Of a DNA stretch of 64,000 bases, positions 10,404 to 19,866 are shown piece by piece. The position numbers were made by a program, and so were the translations under genes. Every line of letters starts with the position of its first letter. The stretch's first letter is position 1. Location of the stretch: assembly GCF_002127325.2 (NCBI RefSeq), contig NC_035433.2:124092088-124156087 (forward strand), read 5' to 3'. Under the pieces are notes generated by a model, which did not search any database, had not been told where the DNA came from, and was given only the letters and a program-made list of their open reading frames with translations. The DNA is from Helianthus annuus (taxonomy: Eukaryota > Streptophyta > Magnoliopsida > Asterales > Asteraceae).

Positions 10404-11557
10404 CTAACTACGTTGCTAAATGTCTAACTTGTTCACAAGCTAAAGCTGAACATCAGAAACCCTCAAGACTATTGCAATAGTTAGAAATGCCAATATGGAA
10501 ATGGGAATTGATAACAATGGACTTTGTTACCAAATTACCGAAGACAAGAAAAGATAATGATAAAATCTGGGTGATTGTAGACAGATTGACTAAATCTGCT
10601 CATTTCTTACCAATGAAGGAAACTTTCAGTATGGAACAGTTAGCCAAGCTATATGTAAATGAAATAGTTTCATTACATGGAATTCCTTTATCTATCGTAT
10701 CAGATAGAGATAGCCGTTTTACTTCTCATTTTTGGACAAGCTTCCAAAAAGCAATGGGAACCAAGTTAAATCTATGCACAACTTATCATCCACAAACGGA
10801 CGGACAAAGCGAAAGGACAATACAAACAATGGAAGATATGCTTAGAGCTTGTGCAATTGATTTCGGAGGAAATTGGGACGATCATTTACCATTAATAGAA
10901 TTTTCCTACAATAACAACTATCATACTAGCATTAATGCTGCACCATTTGAGGCACTTTATGGACGAAAGTGCAGAATTCCAGTCTGTTGGGCAGAAATTG
11001 GAGAAAAACAACTATCTGGACCAGAGATAGTGCAAGAAACAATGGATTAGATAATTCAACTCAAGGAAAGACTAAAAACAACACGAGATCGTCAAGAGAG
11101 TTATGCAGATAACAGACGAAAACCTATAGAATTTCAAGTAGGAAATAGAGTATTATTAAAAGTTTCTCCATGGAAGGGAGTATTCAGATTCATAAAAAAG
11201 GGAAAGCTATGCCCCAGGTATGTTGGACCTTTTAAGATTATTAGAAGAATAGGACCCGTAGCTTATCAGCTACAATAGCCAGAGGAAATGGCAGGAATAC
11301 ATGATGTGTTTCATGTATGTAATCTCAAAAAGTGCTTAGCAGACGAATTATTAGTGATACCTCTTAAGGACATAGAGGTAAATGAGAAACTTAAGTTTAT
11401 CGAGAAACCCATTCAGATTGAAGATAAAAAGATCAAGAATCTCAAACACAAGAGACTAGTTCCGGTCAAAGTGAAATGGGATTCCAAGAGAGGACCAAAA
11501 AACACTTGGGAACTCGAATCAGAGATGCAAAGGAAATACCCACACCTGTTCCAGTAG
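10404..11557 (+). pseudogene. D integrase and C-terminal domain, three stops
   Basis: The frame begins in the integrase zinc-finger part (AKCLTCSQAKAEHQ) and continues with [19 protein letters not shown] and [16 protein letters not shown], the three acidic positions of the DDE core. It ends in a chromodomain-like tail with WDSKRGPKNTWELE and YPHLFQ. In-frame TAG codons lie at 10478-10480, 11048-11050 and 11276-11278. Integrase inserts element cDNA into the host genome; this copy cannot make an intact enzyme. Relative to P the sequence is conserved in order and spacing but diverged. Confidence 0.88.
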
Positions 11558-11580
11558 ACCTCGAGGATGAGATCTAAACC

Positions 11581-11593
11581 AAGGCGGGGAGGA
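11581..11593 (+). promoter_or_regulatory. Polypurine tract of D
   Basis: AAGGCGGGGAGGA precedes the D LTR and differs from the N tract by one base. The upstream bases TCGAGGATGAGATCTAAAC also match N. Confidence 0.75.
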
Positions 11594-12770
11594 TATAACA
11601 ACCTTCCTAGAACCCCTAACTTGACCCTAAAATGTTCCTTATATATCCCGTATACGAGAAACGGACCCGAAATAACCCTATACTTAGAAAAATCAAGAAA
11701 AACAAATTTCAGGTGTCGCTCGCGGGCCGCGACTGAGACCCGCATGGTCAGTCGTGGGGCGCGACGGCCCTTACTTGGTCGACGCTGCTTAGTGCCACGT
11801 GGCACGTGACTCACCAAACCTACCCCCTTAACTCAGCAACCCTATGCGCGACACGTGGGCTCTCGCGGCCCGCGACGGCCGAAGCCGTCTTGGTCGCGGG
11901 GGGCGACGGACTGCCGGATCAGCCTATAAAAGGGGGACTCGAGCTTTATTTGCAACCATTCATTTCTCGAATTCTCTCTCAACTTTCTTATAGTAGAAAT
12001 TATACTCGGGCATAATACCCACTATAAAGCGAAGCTCTGCCTTGTTGTAAGTATTATAACCCTGCTGTTACCCTGCATGATCGATTTAGGGCTCCGTAAC
12101 GCATGTCAGGGCTCTGCCCGAGTCAGTCGTTGGAGTTCTGTCTCGTGTATACACCCGATTGATTTAGGATTCCGTAATGCATGTCGGCTCTGCCCGACTC
12201 AGTCATTGGAATTCTGTCTCGAGTTGTACGGTCAATGTGATTTGGGTTATTTTACTAACACGTGTGCATTATTTAATTTTTATAGATAATAACCAGGAGA
12301 TATACCAGGAAGTATTAGTTTTACCTAGGTAAACAATGTGAGTACATCTGTTTTTGCCACCTTTTTATAAATCTTTTTGTGAGTCAAAATGTTTTACCAA
12401 AACCTCAGTTATTCTACACTTAACTGTAATTGAGTATTTGTGATTCTAGAATTACTGCCGGTATGTTGTGGTTTTATATACAAAATGTGGAAAACGTTAC
12501 CATTGGACGAAGAGTTAGCCAATGGGTAATATGACCCACCAGTCAGGTGTTGACAGTACTGAATGAGTAATTGAGTAGATATAAACAAATGTAATTGCGG
12601 ATGCCCTCAATACTGTAAAGACGGTTCGTTGGATCAAAGTTTGAAGCTTAGTTTTTCATCAAAATATTAGTTTTCCGAAAACCCCCTATGTTTGTGTTTT
12701 TTTTAACGGATGCAATTGGATCGCTGGAACTTGTTAGTTGGTTTTATTGTACACTCTTCCACTTTATATA
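11594..12770 (+). repeat. D 3' LTR, truncated or of uncertain right end
   Basis: Begins TATAACAACC where an LTR TG would be expected, so the first bases appear mutated. It contains CGGNCCG cores at 11723-11729 and 11876-11882, tandem CACGTG cores near 11793-11809, a TATA box at about 11924-11931 and a hairpin at 12498-12528 homologous to that of the N LTR. Similarity to N fades after about 12750. Confidence 0.65.
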
Positions 12771-13483
12771 ATTAATATCAGATATTTACTGACAATAAAT
12801 AAAATTAGATTTTATTCAAATTTAAAATTGTACACCGACGAATCCCAACAGTAACAACGAGCAGAAATGTTTTTGATCATTCAGTTGAGTAAACCTAATC
12901 ATGTCAACTTATATCCAAAAGATAGTCTGTATTGAATATGGGATGTCTGATAATCGATTAATTAACGTTACTAACGAGATACAATCGAAAGAGTTACACT
13001 TTGGACGACAAACAAGTAATTAATATTGAAGTGTTAAATATTAAGTTCACGAAATGCGATTTTGTGAAATGAGGAACTAAATATTTAGTGAAAGATTTAA
13101 TATAAATAATTATTTATTAATTATTTTGAGAAACAGTTAATAGATAAAAGTAATTATTTAAAGGTTAACTAATATTATATATATTTATGAGATAAATATA
13201 GTTGGTTAAAAATACATGTGTTCAGAAGAAGCAACTGCATATTTTAGGAGAGGGGGAATTTTAGTGTGAGTGCCGAGAGGGAAATTTAAGTGGTTTAAGT
13301 GACATAATTTTTTTATCTATCCAATATTATTGGTTTATAAAAACGTTTGAACTTTTCAGGATGAGAGGGAAATTTTAGGGGGAAGCGAAACGAAGGGATG
13401 AAATTTTAGGGGGAAGCGAAAAACTTTTAGTGGCACAAGCAAAGTGTCATAACTTATATTAATAGCATAAAAAGTAAATGTTA
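12771..13483. other. AT-rich intergenic or decayed repeat DNA
   Basis: No open frame or element end could be supported. The only structure seen is a direct repeat of about 22 bp, GAAATTTTAGGGGGAAGCGA, at about 13369 and 13400. Confidence 0.5.
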
Positions 13484-13829
13484 GATCATGTGTACTGGGC
13501 GTTTTTGCCTAGTCTTTTTTGCCCGAACATGCCAAAACACGCCAGGTCACCACACCCCTGGGCGTGTTTGGCTGATTTTTTTTTGTTTTCACGTGATTTA
13601 AACCACGCCCAGCCCTTCATTTTGTGTCCAATCAGATTCATTTTCCTTTTCCTTTTTGTAAAACCAATCAGATCTTTTTGGTGTTTTTTTATTTAATTTT
13701 ATTACAAACATAATACCCCACAATGTCCACATCCCCACTACACCCATTTTAGAAAACGCCCCATTACTGACTGGGTTGCCACATGGCGCAAAACGCCCAA
13801 GGATGGGGTATTAACCACTACACATGGTC
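13484..13829. mobile_element. Tourist-like MITE (PIF/Harbinger type)
   Basis: Imperfect terminal inverted repeats GATCATGTGTACTGG and (complement) GACCATGTGTAGTGG bound 346 bp. Both sides are flanked by TTA (13481-13483 and 13830-13832), the 3-bp target preference of PIF/Harbinger elements. The interior repeats GGGCGTTTT and CACGCC motifs in both orientations and has no coding capacity. Confidence 0.65.
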
Positions 13830-13832
13830 TTA

Positions 13833-14202
13833 CTGAAAGTATGTACTAATCAAACATGGCATACATAATGTGCCATTGAAGATCTAAATTAGTGGCATGG
13901 CCATCCCAAAACCATTATGACGAGCCTGACTGTAACGAGCTTGAACCTAAAAAGAAGCTCGTTAAGTAAACTAGCCCGAGCTCAACCCAACTCATGAGCC
14001 TAAAGGAGACATTGTTAATATAATTTTTAATTAATGTATTAGATATATATCATTTTTCATAAGTCCGTACAAATTTTTCTCTTTAACAGTTTTCAAGTTT
14101 TTCCCATGATTTGCTATTGGAAGTTAAGCGTTATGTCCATATTACATATTACATAAACAATAACTGCTATAGGAAATTAACCCTTATGTTTATATAATGT
14201 TT
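13833..14202. other. AT-rich DNA, no feature recognised
   Basis: No supported gene. Short alternations of GAGCTCG-like words lie near 13920-13990; the rest is A/T-rich. Confidence 0.4.
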
Positions 14203-14650
14203 TTTTATAACGCTAAAAAGATAACACAGAAAAACAGTATCATAAATTATTCAATTTTGTACAACATGACATTTTTTTTGACACGCATTTAAAAGTCATA
14301 AAATAAGCGTGTCCTTATTTGCGTGTCAAGATGGATCTTGTTTTTTTACGACGCTAAAAGGATGACACACAAAAAAGTGTGTCATAAATATATCGAATTT
14401 TGTAAAACCATGACATTCTTTTCTTGACAGGCACTTCGAATGTCATAAAATGAGCGTGTGTCATTGTTTGCGTGTCAAGATAAATCTTGTTTTTTTATGA
14501 CGCTCAAAACATGACACACAAAAACGAATGTCATAGATTTATTAGCTTTTGTAAGTCATGACATTTTTTTCTTGACATACGCTTTTGAATGTCATAAAAT
14601 ATGCGCGTGTCATTGTTCGCGTGTCAAGAGGAGTATATTTTCTAGTAGTG
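14203..14650. mobile_element. CACTA (En/Spm-type) terminus with subterminal repeats
   Basis: The right edge TATATTTTCTAGTAGTG reads CACTACTAGAAAATATA on the other strand, matching the CACTA terminus type. Inside it are repeats of about 146 bp starting at 14265, 14409 and 14557, plus a partial copy from 14203. Each has CATGACATT, GTCATAAAAT, CGTGTCAAGA and ATGACACACAAAA words in both orientations. Subterminal repeat arrays are typical of CACTA elements and bind their transposase. The opposite terminus and transposase are not visible, so this is a solo end or a truncated copy. Confidence 0.7.
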
Positions 14651-14878
14651 GAAGAGTGTTACACCAAATTTTGTGAAAGAGGAAATTGGGGGTTGTAAGT
14701 TATCTGTGTGGTGGCGATGCGTAGGTTTCTATGAGATGAACCAAGTATCCAAGTTGGGTTTAGATTTGTGTTTTTTCACCTTAGAATTTGTGGACATTGG
14801 GTGGGAAGGTGTTTACATGTGGAAAAAATTGTAATCTTTTACTAAATCAAAGATTATATATATAATGAAAGTGTAAAA

Positions 14879-15134
14879 TACAATATTCCTTAACGTACAT
14901 TGGGTACAAGATGAAATTACGCATGTTGAAAAACCATAATCATTGAAAAACATAATCACGAATGTTGAAAATCATAATTACGTATGCTTCATGTTGAAAA
15001 TCATAACCATGTGTGATTATTTTTTTTTCAAACATGCATGATTTATGTTTTTTCAACATGCGTGATTAGGGTTTTGTGTGTTTATAATGTGCGTAATTTC
15101 ATCTCGTACCCAATGTACGTTAAGGAATATTGTA
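14879..15134. mobile_element. Foldback MITE (256 bp)
   Basis: The outer 45 bp (14879-14923 and 15090-15134) are inverted repeats with about one mismatch, beginning TACAATATTCCTTAACG. The inner part repeats CATGTTGAAAATCATAA words in both orientations, so the whole element can fold into one long hairpin. The ends are compatible with a TA target, but the TA is part of the palindrome, so the superfamily is not assigned. Confidence 0.7.
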
Positions 15135-16115
15135 CCATATTTTCTATGGTTTTCAATCGATGCAAGATACAAGATACGTATCAGTGTGCTTTTGTTATAT
15201 CACGACTTTATTATTTGGATTTTCTGTTTCAGTTGCTATATCAAGTACTATATTGTACCGATGCTGCAACAAACATTGACACCAAACCAAAGGAATTTTA
15301 CTACATATTTAATTTCACCAACTTTTCCAAAAAAAAAAAATAAAAAAAAAAATTCAGAAACAAAAAAATTGGTCGTTATTTTAGGTGCTTTATCAAAACT
15401 GCAATCAACGGCGTACAACTCATGAGCCATAATTCTCGCTCCGGTCACCGGTGGCGCTAGGAGCGGCTATAAGCATGTGCAGGGTGGGCCTACGATCAGG
15501 GCCCAAATCAATATAAGGCCCGAGATTTTTAATATATATATATATATATATATAGGATTAGGTTCAAGAGTGAACAACTTATTAAGAGTGAACTAATCTT
15601 GGCCATTGATCATTTTTTAGATTAAAAGGGTAAGATTGACATTAACCAAGTATGTTTAATTAAAATCTCTTAATTTTCTCATCTCTTAACTCTCTCTCTC
15701 TCTCATTTTTAATTATTTCTCTATTATTTTAATTACAAGAAATTGAAGGGCTTTAATTTTTGGTAGACCATAATGGATTACGACATTATCATTCTACATT
15801 TTTAGCTCATATGTTGAAGTTGATTAATGAATATTGCAAGTATTCTTATCACTCAAGAAGATAAAAACAAAACTATTATTTTTTTCAAATGTTTTTTTTT
15901 GAACTATTATGTTTACAAATTATTTAATTTTCAAATATTCGTAGCACTCATTTCTTTATCTATATATTTTGTTTTTATTTTAACTTTTAAATATTGTTTT
16001 TCTTTTATTACCCGTATATATAGATATCATAATATATTGTTTTTAACTTTTTATAATTTTCAATAAATATTGAAAATACTCTGAGATTGAAACTGTAATT
16101 ATTTTTGGGCATTAA
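15135..16115. other. AT-rich DNA with simple repeats
   Basis: Contains an A-rich run at 15328-15366, a (TA)n tract at 15531-15554, a CT microsatellite near 15690-15705 and a GGGCC-rich patch near 15480-15530. Short open frames here are low-complexity and unsupported. Confidence 0.5.
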
Positions 16116-16385
16116 TGTCACACCCTCAAAAACCACATGCAGAGTACCACCGCGAGGCGTGTGACATGACCAGGATCCAGCCACTAATTATACTAAGCAT
16201 TTAGTTAATAAGAGTATTGTTCACCAACCACAAGGGTTAGTAAATACCATAGTCAAAGTTCAAATATTTAAGTTCAAATAACGGTTTAAGTAAAGAGCGG
16301 AAGCACAGACAAAACAGTTTAAAACAAAGTTCATAGTTCCGGTTTATTTAGAACCCAACACATGGGTTAAGACGACCACTACACA
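16116..16385. repeat. LTR-like fragment starting TGTCACACCC
   Basis: About 270 bp begin with TGTCACACCC and include GTGTGACATGACCAGGATCC and GCGGAAGC words that look like the start of a plant LTR. It ends abruptly at the T-B antisense-gene fragment, so it may be the broken partner at a deletion or insertion boundary. No second LTR or target duplication is visible. Confidence 0.4.
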
Positions 16386-17056
16386 TCCCCAAGCTGCAAG
16401 CCAAAGCGTCACTGAGACCAAAGGAGTCAGCACCAGGGGTAAAGGAACCAAAAGGAAGAAGACTGCTAAACCCGCTGAAGGCCTGCCTCTGATGGAACAC
16501 CAGGTTCAAGAATATGTCTCCGAGGTAAGGATTTCATATCCTAAAATTCGCCTTTCTTTTGAGGATATAGGATCCTGAATACTCAAATATTCTATTGCAG
16601 AAATTCGCTGAAGTCCAGATCCTCATTGACCAACATGTGGCTGAAGCTGAACAAAACTGCCTTGACCTCCAGGCCATTGCAGTTGCCATGGATAAAAACA
16701 TCTCCCAACTTGAGAACGAACAGAAGGCACTGCGAAAGGAGCTTCTTGTTGCTGAAATGACAGCCCAAAGGGAGAGGATTGAGGTCATGGAAGGGGCCAA
16801 ACACTTTGCTGCTGTCGTGATGTTGAAGATCAAACTCCAGATGGCTAAGGAGGCTGCGGATCCTGCCTTTGATAGGTCCAGCTGGGACGTGGAGGCTTGG
16901 AAGCAAAGGCTTATGGAGCTTGGGGACGAAGATGAACTTGAGGAGGTGCTGGCTCTCGAAGGTGGTGGCAGCAAAATGAAGGATCCTAAGGATGCAGCGG
17001 CTGGAGGCAGTGGTCAAGGTGGTGAGAAGAAGGTGGAGGATGCAGCAAAGGTTTAG
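16386..17056 (+). pseudogene. T-B antisense gene remnant (exons 3 and 4)
   Basis: Plus-strand exon 3 (about 16386-16524) encodes RGKGTKRKKTA and EYVSE, followed by a GTAAGG donor. Intron 16525-16600 ends CTATTGCAG. Exon 4 (16601-17056) is fully open and encodes a coiled-coil-like tail with the block DPAFDRSSWDVEAWKQRL. It aligns with the same positions of the T1 antisense gene, including both splice sites, but protein identity is only moderate. The conserved block and open frame in so diverged a copy suggest past selection on the protein. The promoter and exons 1 and 2 are lost at 16385. Confidence 0.8.
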
Positions 17057-17198
17057 GCTGCACAAATGGGCGATGATGGAAATTTCTAGACGTGGTCGGA
17101 GCCCATTCTTTATGGTTTTATAGTTTTTTGATGATGTTTTGAACAATGGTCTGTATGGTGAACAATAGTTTTTAGGTTTACGGATCACTGATCCCTTG
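17057..17198. other. T-B spacer, left part
   Basis: Homologous to the DNA just after the antisense-gene stop in T1 (blocks GGGCGATGATGGA and GGAGCCCA). It is cut at 17198 by T1; 17194-17198 is the left CCTTG duplication. Confidence 0.85.
17194..17198. repeat. Target-site duplication of T1, left copy (CCTTG)
   Basis: CCTTG at 17194-17198 recurs at 27942-27946. Joining the flanks gives ...CCCTTGGACAATAGG, matching the homologous spacer in T1 and T3. Confidence 0.93.
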
Positions 17199-17925
17199 TG
17201 TTTTGGTCAAAAATCACACAAGGATAATATAACCAAACTTTATGTAAACGGGGTATGATGCTTGGCTAATTATGAAAGTAAAGGATCACTTCTGTGATAA
17301 AGATGCAAAGACACAATGATTTATACGAGGAAAAAGCCCTTGATCAATGTATGATCTCCAGCATAAAAAACCTCGGGTGATGGCAACTACCGATCACCAA
17401 CTTCAATATAAGAAAAATATGATTACAACTTCGGATAGTAATGAGCTGAGTACAAGGATCACTATTGTTTTGAGCGTCTAAGTGTGTGAGAATTGTGTTG
17501 TATGTCGTGTGTCCTCTTCCGAATGAGGAAGAGTGGTATTTATACGTGTGTAGGTGACCTATTTTAGGTAGCTAAACTAATATTCAGCTCATTACCCCTT
17601 TAGAAATGAGATACAATCTAGCCTAAATAGCCGCCCATAAATCAAGCCAAGTTTCCATATCCTGTGCAACGTCTATCTTCAATTAAGCTCTTGCCATAAT
17701 TGTGAAGACGCGTCCCTTGATCATGATGCCTAGAGCGTATCCTGCTAGATGTTCCTGCAAAACAATATTGTATTAAGCGGAAGTGGCCGTTAGTATGAGG
17801 ATCCTATAATGTCCCATGATCCTGATCCTGAAGTCCTGCTGAGGATCACTGTCTGCCAAAGAAACAAGGATCACTGGTTAGGATCACGTGTAAGGATCAC
17901 CTATAATAAAAATCCAGCCCTAACA
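17199..17925 (-). repeat. T1 3' LTR
   Basis: 727 bp, TGTTTTGG...CCCTAACA on the plus strand. The element-sense TATAAATA lies at 17537-17544 on the minus strand. At least nine GGATC or GATCC words occur, many of them GGATCAC. Confidence 0.95.
17537..17544 (-). promoter_or_regulatory. TATA box in T1 LTR
   Basis: Minus-strand TATAAATA within CGTATAAATACC. In the 5' LTR the equivalent is 27553-27560, which would drive genomic RNA starting about 30 bases further in the minus direction. Confidence 0.6.
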
Positions 17926-17940
17926 ATTGCCCCCAAAATA
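17926..17940 (-). promoter_or_regulatory. Polypurine tract of T1
   Basis: On the minus strand ATTTTGGGGGCAAT directly precedes the LTR start TGTTAGGG. The identical tract is present in T2 (from 54397) and T3 (from 56964). Confidence 0.8.
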
Positions 17941-17992
17941 TAAGGAGTTTATTGTAAATTGACGAGTTATATTTTGTTTCGATCTTATCTCC

Positions 17993-18038
17993 AACGGGCG
18001 ACTCCGAATAACTAGCCGTTACACATGGACTAGCCGTT
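17993..18038 (+). promoter_or_regulatory. AACGG motif cluster upstream of T1 antisense gene
   Basis: AACGG cores lie at 17993-17997 (forward, in TCCAACGGGC) and at 18016-18020 and 18034-18038 (reverse, both AACGGCTA). They fall 45-90 bp upstream of the antisense-gene TATA box. The pair of AACGGCTA sites is kept in T2 and T3. The consensus of mitosis-specific activator elements bound by three-repeat Myb proteins contains AACGGYYA; linking the cluster to that class is inference. Confidence 0.5.
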
Positions 18039-18082
18039 GCGATCATTACCTCATAGATGTTACAATCCCTGCAGATCATGAT

Positions 18083-18090
18083 TATAAATA
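18083..18090 (+). promoter_or_regulatory. TATA box of T1 antisense gene
   Basis: TATAAATA, 158 bp upstream of the ATG at 18241. It is preserved at 54552-54559 (T2) and 57120-57127 (T3) with similar spacing, which supports an independent plus-strand promoter between the 3' LTR and the gene. Confidence 0.7.
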
Positions 18091-18240
18091 GGAGATAGGG
18101 TGAGGATCAGTTTGTATTTAAATTCAAGATACACTCCCTTTATATTCTGCACCGAAGATTGATCAGGTATTCTTCTCTTTCTCTCTTTTTTCTCTTTGCT
18201 CTGTTTTCTGCTCCTACTCTGTTTCCGTCCCGTCATAAAT

Positions 18241-19866
18241 ATGTTGCTCCGGAATTCTCCACACAAAGATTCCAAGAAGGATAGTCCCTTAAAAAGCCAG
18301 GGGATTATCAAGGATTCTCCTACGGAGAGGTGCTGCTTTACTGATGTTCATATAGACAAAATTCGTCATTGCTTTCCGGCGAATGCTGTTTTCAAGTCCT
18401 TCACACCTACCGCTCTGAGTGACCCTGTTTCGAATACCTGGGTGACTTTTCCTGCTACTCCATTCACCATAGGGTATTCATATCCTTTTCCATCGTTCAC
18501 CCAATCTTTCTTTTCCTTAACCGGCATCTCATATATCCAAGCTATGCCGATGATCTGGAGGGTTCTGTATACCTTTGAGAGGATCATCGAGCAGGAAGGG
18601 ATTGATCTGGGGATGGCGGAGTTAGCTGAGTTTTACGATCTCACCACCTTTGGTTCTCACCGGTACTTGTTGAAACGGAAAGCCGGGGAGGATCATCCTG
18701 TCTTCAAGGTCACTAAGAACGATACAAACTGGAAGCGCCGCTTTTTCTTTGTTAGGAGGGATTCCATCCCAGATGGGAAGGATCTGCCCAAGGAATGGGC
18801 CACTCATGGTAGGATAGAGGATCCTCGAAGGATCACTATCAGCCCTGTCTCATATTATGAGGATCACTAATGTCTCTTTTTATCTCTTGTGCAGCTATAT
18901 CCATTGCTCATCTGAAATTAAGCCCTGCTGCAAAAGAGAGAGTCCTAGCTTTTAAAAAGCTTAATCCTGAAGTCAGAAGTTTCCAAGTCACCGTCCAAGA
19001 TTCTCAAGAAGTATCCTCTGCATCTGCCACTATGTCAAGTAAGTATCCTTATAGAAAATAAATTATATGTAGGATTGTTTGATTAATAAAGCAACTTATC
19101 TTGTTTTTTTGATTGTGTAGGTGCTGGAAAGTCTGCCAGGTCTGTCAAATCTGCTTCTAAATTTGGGATAGATGATCTCACCAACGTCAAGTCTTCGAGG
19201 AAGAAGGCTCCTGCTGCCAGTCCTTCAGTTTCAGCCCCCAAGGCACCTATCCGGGGCAAGGGAAAAAAGAGGAAAACCTCTGAAGATCTCCAAGGATTTC
19301 CCCTCCTCCGTCAGCAATTCCTTGACTATGTGAATGAGGTAAGGATCACTGCCCCTGTTGCTTATCTGTTTCGAATATCCTGTTTGTGTATCCTGTTTCT
19401 TTGAGGATCATCCGGTTCTGAACTTACCTTATTTCCCTCTTTGCAGAAACTTGCCGAGATCGAGACCTATCTTGGCCATGTTGAGGATCAAGAGAGCCAG
19501 ATTGCCGACCTTCAACAAATGGGCGTGCTTAAGGATCTCAAGATAGCAGATCTTGAGAAGGAACTCCGGGCCACGAAGGATGAGGCTGCTCAGAGGTTGA
19601 TCGATATGGATAAGGAGAAGCAGGAGATCACCCAAGATGCCAAGGTCTCCGCGGCAATTGCTATGTACAAGATACAACTTCAGATGGCTGAGGAGGCTCA
19701 GGATCCTACCTTTGACAAAAGCTCGTGGGACGTTGAAGGTTGGAAGGCAAGGCTGGCGGACCTGGAGGACGAGGATGAGGCTGAGGAGATCCCCATGCTG
19801 GAAGGTGGTGATGCTGAGAAGGATCAAGGTGGAGATGCTGGTGGTGATGGAGCAGCGAAAGAGTAG
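18241..19866 (+). CDS. Antisense four-exon gene of T1 (putative gypsy-type transposon protein)
   Basis: Exons 18241-18808, 18895-19038, 19121-19338 and 19447-19866 give 1350 nt (449 codons plus stop). All introns are GT-AG and short (86, 82 and 108 bp). The first ATG, giving MLLRNSPHKD, is shared by T2 and T3. The N-terminal half resembles the plant 'putative gypsy type transposon' family (Transposase_28): a GYSYPFP block and the segment AMPMIWRVLYTFERI at about residues 98-116, followed by a KRRFFFVRRDSIPDGK stretch. The middle is basic and Ser/Ala/Lys-rich (APIRGKGKKRK), suggesting nuclear localisation. Exon 4 is heptad-rich and probably a coiled coil, with an acidic Gly-rich tail. It lies opposite to pol, between pol and the 3' LTR. 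Its molecular role is unknown; extra antisense ORFs are reported in Tat elements. The first splice junction is the least certain. Confidence 0.8.

Larger units (their letters stand above)
10404..12770 (+). mobile_element. D: decayed Tekay/Del-like Ty3/gypsy element, 3' part
   Basis: Plus-strand remnant containing integrase and the C-terminal domain (10404-11557), a polypurine tract (11581-11593) and a 3' LTR starting at about 11594. Its 5' part would lie left of T-A, outside the window. It resembles P in protein sequence and resembles N in polypurine tract and LTR organisation. The right boundary near 12770 is approximate because no clear terminal CA or target duplication is visible. Confidence 0.75.

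Noticed and set aside
10404..11557. D integrase considered as part of P
   Set aside because: D has its own diverged sequence, stops, polypurine tract and LTR, and lies 18 kb from P with other elements between.
11413..12015. Open frames on both strands in the D LTR
   Set aside because: They overlap the polypurine tract, the LTR start and GC-rich palindromes; GC-rich LTR sequence opens frames by chance.
13478..13696. 72-codon frame in the MITE region
   Set aside because: It overlaps the Tourist-like terminal repeat and a T-rich run; no support as a gene.
14203..14650. Repeat array considered as CRISPR
   Set aside because: Units are about 146 bp, AT-rich, with no constant short repeat and spacer pattern, and end in a CACTA terminus; the window is plant-like.
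15038..15425. Overlapping open frames of about 100 codons
   Set aside because: They span the arm of a foldback element and an A-rich run, with composition typical of AT-rich non-coding DNA.
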